DNA of 64,000 nt from Lewinellaceae bacterium (GTDB lineage Bacteria > Bacteroidota > Bacteroidia > Chitinophagales > Saprospiraceae). Below, piece by piece: positions 1-8,454 of this stretch. The translations under genes were made by a program, and so were the position numbers. The notes under the pieces were generated by a model. It saw only the letters and a list, made by a program, of their open reading frames with translations. It had not been told where the DNA came from and did not search any database. The number at the start of each line of letters is the position of its first letter. The stretch's first letter is position 1. The stretch spans positions 1 to 64,000 of the forward strand of contig JADJSY010000010.1 of assembly GCA_016711435.1 (NCBI GenBank), given 5' to 3'.

Positions 1-218
1 TCAAATCATTATAAAAATAAAGACAACGGCACGGGCATTCCCGACGAGGTAAAAGCCAAATATTCCAGCCGTTTTTTACCACCAAGCCCACGGGCCAGGG
101 CACAGGTCTGGGGCTTTCGCTGGCGTACGATATTGTGACGAAAGGACACGGGGGAACCATGAGGCTGGAGACGAAGCAGGGAGAGGGTACGACGTTTTTT
201 ATAAATCTACCCAACTGA
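1..218 (+). pseudogene. Histidine kinase C-terminal fragment (cut by window edge)
   Basis: This is the tail of a histidine kinase ATPase domain whose 5' part lies outside the window. Reading across two frame breaks gives the G1 box (DNGTGIP), F box (FQPFFTTKPTGQG) and G2 box (GTGLGLSLAYD), ending in INLPN and a TGA at 216-218. Compared with the five paralogous cassettes downstream, one A is missing near position 29 and another near 60, both in A runs. These may be sequencing errors or real decay; the fragment alone cannot decide. The next kinase begins 11 bases downstream, so this is the first visible member of the array. Identity of the domain is certain; its sensor half is unknown. Confidence 0.85.
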
Positions 219-237
219 ATGCTTTGACAATGAAAAA
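210..237 (+). repeat. 28-bp direct repeat, copy 1 (kinase junction/leader)
   Basis: This 28-base stretch spans the stop of one kinase and the start of the next. It recurs at 8418-8445 with a single mismatch, upstream of another kinase whose coding sequence is unrelated. It therefore looks like the footprint of recombination between kinase gene junctions. Confidence 0.75.
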
Positions 238-2223
238 AACAGCATTCACCTTTCTCCTGTCACTGGCATGGAGTCTCGGTTTTGCTCAAGATGGAGAATT
301 GTCCATTGACAGCCTGAAACACCAATTGGGCGTGGCAAAAGATGATACCAACCGAATACTGAAAATGGCTGAAATCTGCCATCTTTATGGCTACACAAAT
401 TATGATTCCGCCATGGTGTACGGTCAGAGGGCGCTTGAACTCTCGGACCGAAACAATTTCCCAAGAGGTAAAGCGAGAGTGTTTTTTAGTTTGGGTTGTG
501 CCTATTTAGTTCATGGAGATATTTCCAAAGCCTTGGGCGTACAATTGGATGGTTTGCAACTGGCGGAAAAAAACTATTACGAGACTGAAGAGGCAAGTTG
601 CCTGATGGGTATCGGCCATTGTTATCAAAGGCTTACCGATAATTCCAAAGCAATTGAAATTTTTCAACGGGCAAGGAATATAAACAGGAAAGTCAGGCAA
701 ACAGAAGGACTGGCATTTATTGCCCCCGAAACCGAAGTCAACCTCGGCATCACATTCGGAAAAAACAACCAGTTTGATTCGGCTTTCGTTTGCCTTCGGG
801 GACTTGCTGATTCTCCCCCGAACTCCACATGGCGGGCAGTTGCGTTGACGGCCTTGGCCGAGGTCCACATACGCACGGGAAAATATCAAATGGCAATGGA
901 CTGCCTGACAGAAAGCCTTGCTTTGGATATGAAAAATGAGGACGACTACTCTACCATGTGGGCCTGCCTTGCCTTTTCCGATTTGTACAAAAAAATGAAC
1001 CGATCGGATTCAAGTCTTTATTATGCCCAAAAAGGACTTCGGAATTGCAAAGAAATTGGACGTAAAAGAAGGTTTGCGCAGGTCAAGTCTGATGCTGGCA
1101 GAGCAATATGAAAAAACAGACCCAACGGAAGCAGTAAAGGCATCAGCATAAAATCTATGAAGCCGTCAATGCGGAAATGTATGGGTCGGATAAGGTTGTG
1201 TCTCTGCAAAAAACATTGTTGGAAGAACAGGAAAGACAACGCAAAGTGGAATCCGACAGGCTGGCATATCAAAACCGGGTAAAGCAATATGCTTTTTTTG
1301 GCGGGTTTGAATGCTGCTTTTAATTGCCTTCATGCTGTTCCACAACAATCAAAAGGAAAAAAAAGCCAGGAATTTACTTCAACAGCAAAAAGAAGAAATC
1401 CAATCTACATTATCAAAACTCCAATCCACCCAAACCCAACTCATCCAGTCCGAAAAACTCGCCTCGCTCGGCGAACTAACCGCCGGTATCGCCCACGAAA
1501 TCCAGAATCCCTTGAACTTCGTCAACAACTTCTCGGAACTCAGCCTTGAACTGGCGCAGGAACTCAAAGAGGAAATCGAAAAACCGGACGCAGACAAGGC
1601 CCTTGTACAGGATTTAGTGGACGATTTGACCCAAAATCAGCAAAAAATCAACCACCACGGCAAACGAGCGTCCAGCATCGTGACCGGCATGCTCCAACAC
1701 GCCCGAACCAGCACGGGAGCAAAGAACCGACTGACATCAATGCTCTGGCGGATGAATATTTGCGGCTGAGTTACCACGGCTTGCGGGCAAAGGATTCAAC
1801 TTTTAACGCCAAAATGCTCACAGATTTCGACCCGGCTGTCGGCAAAGTGGAGGTCATTCCGCAAGACATCGGGCGGGTGTTTTTGAATCTGATCAATAAT
1901 GCATTTTACGCAGTGCAGCAGCGAGAGCAGCAACTTCCCGAAAGTTTGAAACTTTCGGGAAATTATATGCCAACAGTCACCATTTCCACCCAAAAAGCAG
2001 ACAATCAAATCATTAGAAAAGTGAAAGAGAACGGAATGGGCATCCCTGACGACCTGAAGGCAAAAATATTCCAGCCGTTTTTACCACCAAGCCCACGGGC
2101 CAGGGGACGGGATTGGGGCTTTCGCTGGCGTACGATATTGTGGTGAAGGGGCACGGGGGAACGCTGGAAGTGGAGAGTGCGGGGGGAGGGGACGGAGTTT
2201 ATTATTCATATCCACAAAACTAA
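230..2223 (+). pseudogene. TPR-sensor histidine kinase, multiply frameshifted
   Basis: The gene starts at ATG 230 (a TTG six bases earlier is less likely) with a signal peptide ending near GFAQDGE. Several TPR repeats follow to about residue 280, then one membrane helix, a coiled coil, a HisKA domain with the phospho-acceptor box GIAHEIQNPLNF, and a HATPase domain. The protein would sense through the periplasmic TPR part and autophosphorylate on the H-box histidine. The frame is lost at about 1064 (extra A), 1140, 1309, 1723 (missing A), 2082 (missing T) and 2185 (G run), so no intact protein can be read. The cassette from about 1380 to the end is nearly the same in nucleotide sequence as in the neighbouring kinases. 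Either this is a decaying array member or a heavily mis-called one; six breaks in 2 kb favour at least some real decay. The exact 3' end depends on the last frame: TAA at 2221-2223, or readthrough to about 2398. Confidence 0.75.
1932..1963 (+). repeat. In-frame palindrome type A, copy 1
   Basis: Near-perfect palindrome of about 32 bases (AACTTCCCGAAAGTTT, G/C centre, mirrored arm) inside the ATPase domain of the kinase at 230-2223. It encodes LPESLKLSG directly after the N-box helix. One arm position differs (GGGAAATT instead of GGGAAGTT). Confidence 0.9.
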
Positions 2224-2403
2224 ACGGCTTATGAAGGCTTGGCCTTTCTCCTATCCTGTGGACCATACCTCAACCGATTCTATCTTCTTGATCATGTTTG
2301 CGTTTTCTTTGCCAGTTCAAAAAGAGTTTAATATCTTTCCATATTCTCCACTACCGACGCTCCATTGGCCACTTAATTTTTTCACAAACTATTTCTAAAA
2401 TCT

Positions 2404-3111
2404 ATGCTAAACAGACAGCCGCTCCCCCTTCCCGAATTTCTGGCAAACCTTGAAACATTCGACCTTGTGATGATGAAAGGATTATTAGTTACCAGCCAGG
2501 AAGCCCAGTCTATTACCAATTCACAATGGTCGCATATAGGTATGGTGGTGATAGCCGGCGATCTGCAGATTTCCGGCATAGATCCGGCTGCAAGACTTTA
2601 TTGGGAAGCCAATACGGCCGATACGGCCAACGATGTTCTTTCTAACACCATTAAAGCAGGACCACAATTAGTATTACTGGAGGACAGGATACAACATAAT
2701 TTCTGGGTAAAATTTGACGGGGCTTATATGGCCCGCAAACTAATGTATAACCGTACTCCTGATATGATTTCTACCCTTAAGGCGGTAATTGATGAGGCTA
2801 AAAACGGAACTTTGCCTTATTCCGGCAAAGATCAGACAGCAGAACTGACCAACTTCCTGGCAGGACGGTTTTATAATATTGCCTCGACAGCAGGCCAGTA
2901 TGCCTGCAGTCAGTTGGTTGCTCATACCTATATGGCGCTGGGATTGCTTTCGCAATTTTATGTAAGCAACAGTTACGTGCCTGCTGATTTTACAGAAGAA
3001 GTGGACGTATCCCTGCTCAAAGGCGCCTGGCTAGGCAGGGAAATTTATCTTCACACAAAAACCATTGCTCCGGCGCCGCCTGATTACAAACCACAGGGCA
3101 CAACATCCTGA
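2404..3111 (+). CDS. YiiX/NlpC-P60-like permuted papain-fold hydrolase
   Basis: A 235-residue protein without signal peptide. Near the N-terminus it has DLVMMKG followed by SQWSHIGMVV, and near residue 168 YACSQLVAHTYMALG. A histidine in a WSHxGxV context followed much later by a cysteine in a CSQLV helix is the layout of circularly permuted NlpC/P60 (papain-fold) enzymes of the YiiX/C92 type, whose members cleave amide or thioester bonds of cell-wall or lipid substrates. Here H is about residue 46 and C about residue 171. The gene sits between two histidine kinases with no obvious partner. Start ATG 2404 has no Shine-Dalgarno sequence, as usual in this phylum. Substrate cannot be predicted. 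Confidence 0.6.
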   Translation: MLNRQPLPLPEFLANLETFDLVMMKGLLVTSQEAQSITNSQWSHIGMVVIAGDLQISGIDPAARLYWEANTADTANDVLSNTIKAGPQLVLLEDRIQHNFWVKFDGAYMARKLMYNRTPDMISTLKAVIDEAKNGTLPYSGKDQTAELTNFLAGRFYNIASTAGQYACSQLVAHTYMALGLLSQFYVSNSYVPADFTEEVDVSLLKGAWLGREIYLHTKTIAPAPPDYKPQGTTS

Positions 3112-3155
3112 TTGTTTCAGTATAGTCATTGGAGAAGAGTTAAATTTTAACAATC

Positions 3156-5119
3156 ATGGAAAATTTTCTTCTCAGTTCTTTTTCGCTGATGGCCCTGATC
3201 ATCCTCCTTACGGCGTTGGTTTTTTTTGTAGCTTTGATACGATCGCCCCATCGTGCAGGATATAAACGATGGATGATGATTTATTTCATAGGGTTATTGA
3301 GCTGGCACAGTATGGGTTTTATCAGCGGGGGATTCCACTCGGAATTAAGGGAGATGACCTACCGGTTCACCAATTCGTTTTTTAATATGGGGTTATCCAT
3401 TTCCCTCGTAGCTATAATACATATCTCTTATCTTTTTCCAGAACCTGGTTTTGACCGGGAAAGAAAATGGGTATCCCCGATTTCTTTATTAATCTGCAGT
3501 TTCTATGTTTTTGGTATTTTCTGGTATCATTTTTTACGCAACCAGGAGGGAGCTAACTCAACCAATTATAACGCCTTTGTAAATGTTTTGTCAGGCATAG
3601 TTACATCCCTTATCAACAGTTGGGCCACGCTTGTTTTTTTCAGAAAGTATTTACTTTTCCGAAAGCATAAATCGCAATATTCGACTCCCTGTTTCCTGTT
3701 GGGAAGCGCTCAGTTGTTTATTGTCATCATTTCTTTGCTTTTCATATCACCAGGTGCTGGTCACCCGATGGTCTTGCCTTTATATATTTATGGGCTTTGG
3801 CTCCTATTGCAGTTGCAATGTATTTTGTTCATAGTTTATTCTGTTTTTCCTATTCCGTTTAAAACAAAGCTGCTGGGGTTTACCCTAGCCACGGTGATGG
3901 CTATCCTCTCTGTTACCATCATGGCTATAGTACCTTTTACCACTAATTCGGAAGCGCCAGAAAACCTGGCGCAACGGATTGCCGATCAGCCAACCCTTCA
4001 AAACTGACGATGGTAATAATGAGCTCATTCGTCTTTATCATCTGGATGTTTCCGGTTATTTTGAAAACGAATCTTATTGAGCCTTTGAATAAGTTGGTAC
4101 AAGGAATGAAAAAAGCGAATGAAGGAGATCTGAGCGTTTCCCTTCCCGAAGGAGTGCTGGATGAAATAGGCATCGTTACCAGGAATTTTAATAAAATGGT
4201 GGCTTCCCTTAAAGTTTCTAAGGAGGAATTGGAAAATTATGCCAATACACTGGAGCAACAAGTAGAGAAAAGAACTGAGGAACTAAGTAATTCACTCAAA
4301 GAACTTAAAGCCACCCAGACCCAACTTATCCAATCCGAAAAACTCGCCTCCCTCGGCGAACTCACAGCCGGCATCGCCCACGAAATCCAGAACCCGCTGA
4401 ACTTTGTCAACAATTTCTCGGAACTCAGCGTAGATCTGGCGCAAGAGATTAAAGAGGAGATAGATAAAATTGAAATTCAGGAAAAAGACAAAGCGTACCT
4501 CGATGAGTTATTAACCGATTTAGGCCAAAACCAGGAAAAAATCAACCTCCACGGCAAACGGGCGTCCAGCATCGTGACCGGCATGCTCCAACATGCCCGC
4601 ACCAGCACGGGAGCAAAAGAACCGACCGACATCAATGCTCTGGCTGATGAATATTTGCGGCTGAGTTACCACGGCTTGCGGGCAAAGGATCCCAACTTCA
4701 ACGCCAAAATGGTCACCGATTTTGACCCGGCCGTTGGTAAAGTGGACGTTATTCCGCAAGACATCGGGCGGGTGTTGCTGAATTTGATCAATAATGCGTT
4801 TTACGCTGTGATGCAGCGCGAGCGGCAACTTCCCGAAAGTTTGAAACTTTCGGGAAGTTATATGCCCACTGTCGCCATTTCCACCCAAAAAACTGACAGT
4901 CAAATCATTATAAAAATAACAGATAACGGAACGGGCATCCCTGACGACCTGAAGGCAAAAATATTCCAGCCGTTTTTTACCACCAAACCGACGGGGCAAG
5001 GGACGGGCCTGGGGCTTTCGCTGGCATACGATATTGTGACAAAGGGGCATGGAGGGACGATGAGGCTGGAGACGAAGGAGGGGGAAGGGGCGGAGTTTGT
5101 GATTCAATTACCCTGTTGA
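3156..5119 (+). CDS. 7TM-HAMP sensor histidine kinase (one frameshift at about 4000)
   Basis: Two adjoining frames make one kinase of about 654 residues. The first (3156-4007) holds seven or so hydrophobic helices. The second (from about 4010) continues with the last membrane helix, a HAMP linker (about residues 300-350), a coiled coil, HisKA with GIAHEIQNPLNF, and a complete HATPase domain ending FVIQLPC. The join falls in a run of four A at 3999-4003, where one base must be lost or gained, so a homopolymer error is likely. The sensor half is more AT-rich than the kinase cassette, and the cassette is almost identical in DNA to those at 1380, 11140, 13130 and 16660. It probably phosphorylates a response regulator encoded elsewhere; none lies beside it. 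Confidence 0.8.
4827..4859 (+). repeat. In-frame palindrome type A, copy 2
   Basis: Thirty-three-base palindrome whose arms pair perfectly around a single central base. It is translated as LPESLKLSGS between the N box and the following beta strand of the 3156-5119 kinase. Confidence 0.92.
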
Positions 5120-5173
5120 AACAGGATGCTTCAAAAAAGTGTGCCACATTTCAAGAAAGATCATCTATCTATG

Positions 5174-5181
5174 TACTTTTG
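5174..5181 (+). promoter_or_regulatory. Putative Bacteroidota -7 box (TACTTTTG)
   Basis: TACTTTTG fits the TAnnTTTG consensus of the Bacteroidota housekeeping sigma factor. A TTTC lies 21 bases upstream (5149-5152) in the position of the -33 element. It would drive the small secreted protein at 5271 with a leader of roughly 80 bases. Confidence 0.45.
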
Positions 5182-5270
5182 TTGGAATACCCTGAAGTTA
5201 CCAATTTCGCATATTTCCTTCATCTAAAGCAATCGAGCAGTATACCGTGCGCTTTTTAACCTTCACAATT

Positions 5271-5816
5271 ATGAAAACTATTCTCCTTTTTCTCGCTATC
5301 GGAGTTGTTTCATCTATGATGCTTTTGAAGGACGTCACGCCGGGAGACCCTATCCCAGGTTGTGATGTTAAGGTAGGCAAAAAACCACCCGGCGGCAACG
5401 CTTTGGCTACAACCGTCACCGATACCTCCGGTTATTTTGAGTTCAACAATCTGGAAGCAGGCAACGGCTATTACGTTGAATTTGGCCTCGCAACGTTGGG
5501 TATCGATTCAAGTGGCGTACCAACCGTAATTGAAGGCATCGGTATCCAAGTGTCCAGTGCGACGGCTACGGAAGCGAAACAAAAGGCATCAGAAGGGAAA
5601 CAAAAGGCAAGCGAAGCGAAACAAAAGGACACGGAAGCGAAACAAAAGGACACTAGAATAACACATAAAGACAAAATGCAGAGCGCAAACAAGAATTCGG
5701 ATAAGGGTGGGCGTATGGCGACTGCAACAATCACAAGAATTTTTGGCAACGTGGAAGCGATGATCACGGTTGAAGGCAACAGTATTCGAGGCACCCTGCG
5801 CTATAAAAATGAATAA
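5271..5816 (+). CDS. Small secreted protein with SdrD_B/CarboxypepD_reg-like domain and EAKQK repeats
   Basis: ATG 5271 opens a hydrophobic signal sequence (MKTILLFLAIGVVSSMM); the GTG 24 bases earlier is less likely. Residues about 28-85 read as a beta-sandwich of the carboxypeptidase-regulatory/SdrD_B kind: PGCDVKVGKK, TDTSGYFEFNNLEAG, YYVEFGL. A highly charged segment follows, made of four or five copies of a seven-residue unit (TEAKQKA/S/D), then a short C-terminal region ITRIFGNVEAMITVEGN. The repeat is nearly exact at DNA level, so copy number may vary. No partner gene is evident and the function is unknown; a surface or matrix role is a guess. Confidence 0.6.
   Translation: MKTILLFLAIGVVSSMMLLKDVTPGDPIPGCDVKVGKKPPGGNALATTVTDTSGYFEFNNLEAGNGYYVEFGLATLGIDSSGVPTVIEGIGIQVSSATATEAKQKASEGKQKASEAKQKDTEAKQKDTRITHKDKMQSANKNSDKGGRMATATITRIFGNVEAMITVEGNSIRGTLRYKNE
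5571..5650 (+). repeat. 21-bp coding tandem repeat (EAKQKxx)
   Basis: About four tandem 21-base units resembling GAAGCGAAACAAAAGG plus two variable codons. They encode the charged heptapeptide repeat of the 5271-5816 protein. Confidence 0.85.
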
Positions 5817-5823
5817 AAGCGGT

Positions 5824-8058
5824 CTATTTTAAAATCTGAAAAAGGTTGCTGTATTGGTCTGTCCACAAGCGAAACATCTTTTCCGGAACCAGTTCGGAGA
5901 CATCTTGTCCGTGCTCGAGGATGGGAGGCGAGGTCAAAAAATCTGTGTTTCGCGTTAGTAATATCCAGTCTGACCTAACCATCCCCAGTCGTTGAAATGA
6001 CTGGTGACCACTTTCGCTTGCAATTGAAAATGCGCAGCCAATTGATGTGCCACCGGCAGCAGATCAACGTAGGTATTGGTAGCCTGCACGGCGATGATGC
6101 CCCGGTTCGGATCGCGCAAATGGCGGAAATACACCTCAAACGCTTCTTTGGTCAACAGGTGAACCGGAATCGCATCGCCGGTGAATGCATCGAGCGCTAT
6201 CAGGTCATATTTTTGAGCCTGTTGTCGTTCCATCCGATGCGCGCATCGCCCAGTTCGGCTGCTTTTTGCCGGCGAATCCCTCAAATAGGAGAAATATTTT
6301 TGGGCAATTTCAATGACGTCCGGATTGATTTCATAAAAACAGTAATAGTCGCCAGGCCTGCCGTATGTAGCAAGGGTCCCTGCGCCCAGCCCCACAACAG
6401 CGATTCGCGCAGGCTCATCGATTTTGCAAATATGGTTAAGTGCAATCCCAATTCCGCTTTCCCGGACGAAATACGTGGTCGGCATTTTGCGTCGAATTGA
6501 ATCCTGGAACTGGGAGCCGTGAAGAATTCGCCCATGCAGTAATTCACGGATGTAATCAGCACTGCCCACCTCGAAATCCTTTACCTTCAGGACACCGTAA
6601 AAGTTGCGTTCATAAGGGATTGCTTCAGCGTCGTACGTTTTGAACTGTGCCACACAACAAACATTAACAAAAACACACCAGCGAGCGCTGCCTCCTTTTC
6701 CAAATTCGATTGAGCCAAATCGTTTGCCTGAAAGCTATCCGACAGCACAAATACCGCGAGCAGTATCCGCCAACAAGCCAAAGCTCATTTCGAAGTTGAA
6801 ATTGAAAACCTGCGGGCAGATCAACGCGACAAAGATGCCTCCAAGCGCGCCGCCGGTTGACATCAACAATAGAATTCGGTTAGGCGCTGCGATGTCGGTT
6901 TACGCCGTACCAACTCGCCATGACAAATCATGCAGAGGCAAAAGCATGGCGAGATACACGAACGATTCCCCCATATGGAAACCCCGACCCGTAATGACAG
7001 GCCGAGTTTATCGAAGACACTATTGAAATCCACGTATCCGGAGAAATACGCCTTCTCCAGGAGAACTTTGTAATCGATAGTAATGCTATCTGTGTTTTGG
7101 TTAATCCAATGAATTGAACCATTTAATGCCTCACTGATTTCAAAAGAGAGCTCGGCCAGGCAAATCCACGATAAAAAAAAGCCGAACATAATACTGAAAA
7201 AACGGCGATGATACCACGCTTCCGTATCAAAACAAAGTATGAAGGAAAGTAAGTATAAGCTCAACGGCAGTATCCAAAAAAACGGAATTACTGCTACGTC
7301 CTGGCATAGATGGGCAGTCACTGCGAGCAAAATCACGGAAGACAGCATTGGCAATAAGACCCATGCGAGCCGCTGTTTGAGAAAGGATGGGTCGTCCACT
7401 TTTTCCTTTTTCGCGTTGATTTCCGGTTGTGCCGGCGATACGTTATAAGTTGTTGTCATCGCTGCAACGTATGCCAGCCCGGCGCATAACACGGCAAACA
7501 AACCAAAGCCGGTTGTCCAAAACCAGCCTTGACCATTCGAGGTCAACCAAGGCTCAAAAACGAACGGGTAACTTAATAGCGCGAGGAGTGACCCAATGTT
7601 GGACAGAGCATACAGCCGAAAAGGCAGGCGACCCGGATAAACCCGGTTGAACCATGCTGTGAGCAACGGCCCCGTCGAGGCAAGCATGAAAAAATTTGGC
7701 AAACAACAATACCAATATCCTAAACGTAGGCAGTGCGCCATCGATGGTTTCCATTCCTCACCGGGCATGATGGGCAATGTCAAGCCGCTGCTATCAAGCA
7801 TACGATGTGAATCTGCATCTGCCGCTTAGGCGACATGGTGCTGCTGAGCAAATGTGCGTAGGCATACCCGCCGAGTAAAGCAACTTGAAAAAACATCAGG
7901 CAGGTCGTCCAAACGGCTGACCCACCGCCAAACCACGGCAAAATCATGCGGCTGATGATTGGCTGGACTTGAAAAAGCAGGAAGGCACTGAGGAATATCG
8001 TAAGGGCCGAAAACCAGGCGAATCGGTTGTTTGCAGAAGGTGAAGGTGTAACAGACAT
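5824..8058 (-). pseudogene. Fused MFS transporter / spermidine synthase-like protein, multiply frameshifted
   Basis: From the start at 8058 (MSVTPSPSANN) the minus strand encodes MFS-like helices: LFQVQPIISRMILPWFGG, GYAYAHLLS, then RLPFRLYALSNIGSLLAL. After more helices there is a Rossmann methyltransferase-like half: VVGLGAGTLATYG, FYEINPDVIEIAQ, YDLIALDAFTGDAIP. This order is that of fused MFS/spermidine-synthase proteins of about 750 residues. The true C-terminus, ending FQILK before a TAG at 5824-5826, is recovered only by a frame change near 5965. Further breaks occur near 7790, 6900, 6660 and 6250. The gene lies opposite to the kinases and abuts an orphan kinase tail at 8078, so it appears to have been inserted into, or to have replaced, a kinase gene. 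Too many breaks to be functional unless this stretch is very poorly sequenced. Confidence 0.75.
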
Positions 8059-8077
8059 GTTGATTTTTGTATTTGAT

Positions 8078-8187
8078 GGCTTTCGCTGGCGTACGATATT
8101 GTGACAAAGGGACATGGAGGAACGACGAGGCTGGAGACGAAGGAGGGAAAAGGGACTATATTTTTTATAAATTTACCAATAAAATAA
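8078..8187 (+). pseudogene. Orphan 3' end of a kinase cassette
   Basis: About 110 bases that translate as LSLAYDIVTKGHGGTTRLE and on to INLPIK, then TAA at 8185-8187. This is the last third of a HATPase domain, nearly identical to the kinase tails at 121 and 5020. It has no upstream kinase: the sequence before it is the start of the oppositely oriented MFS/spermidine-synthase gene. It is a recombination remnant, not a gene. Confidence 0.92.
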
Positions 8188-8229
8188 ATAATATCCGATA
8201 ATTTTTAAAATGTAATAAAAAATATCGGA

Positions 8230-8435
8230 TTTTGGACCAACTCAAATTTTGGCGCACTGCCGATGGAAACGAGGTTGACTTTGTGGTGGAAGAAACAGCA
8301 TTCGGCGGTAAGGCCATCGAGGTAAAGTTCAACCCGGAAGAGGCGAACGCCAACAAATACAAGAAGTTCACGGAAACTTACCCGCAATTTCCCTTGCACT
8401 TTTATTCCTGGCGAACACCCAACTTAATGCTTTGA
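8230..8435 (+). pseudogene. DUF4143 fragment (C-terminal part of an AAA-family ATPase)
   Basis: The frame reads DQLKFWRTADGNEVDFVV, then KAIEVKFNPEEANANKYKKF. WRTxxGxEVDFVV...AIEVK is the nuclease-like signature of the DUF4143 domain that ends AAA_14-type ATPases of about 400 residues. Only the last 65 or so residues are present, with no ATPase part. The fragment is wedged between a kinase remnant and the next kinase, so it is debris of a replaced gene. Confidence 0.75.
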
Positions 8436-8445
8436 CAATGAAAAA
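8418..8445 (+). repeat. 28-bp direct repeat, copy 2 (kinase junction/leader)
   Basis: Matches 210-237 with one mismatch. In this copy the ATG at 8438 that would start a TPR kinase opens only a six-codon mini-frame (MKNNIG), whose TGA overlaps the ATG of the kinase at 8455. The leader of one kinase thus appears grafted onto another. Confidence 0.75.
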
Positions 8446-8454
8446 CAATATAGG

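Noticed and set aside
5571..5650. Intergenic minisatellite
   Set aside because: The units are multiples of three and lie in a continuous reading frame with a signal peptide, so this is a coding repeat.
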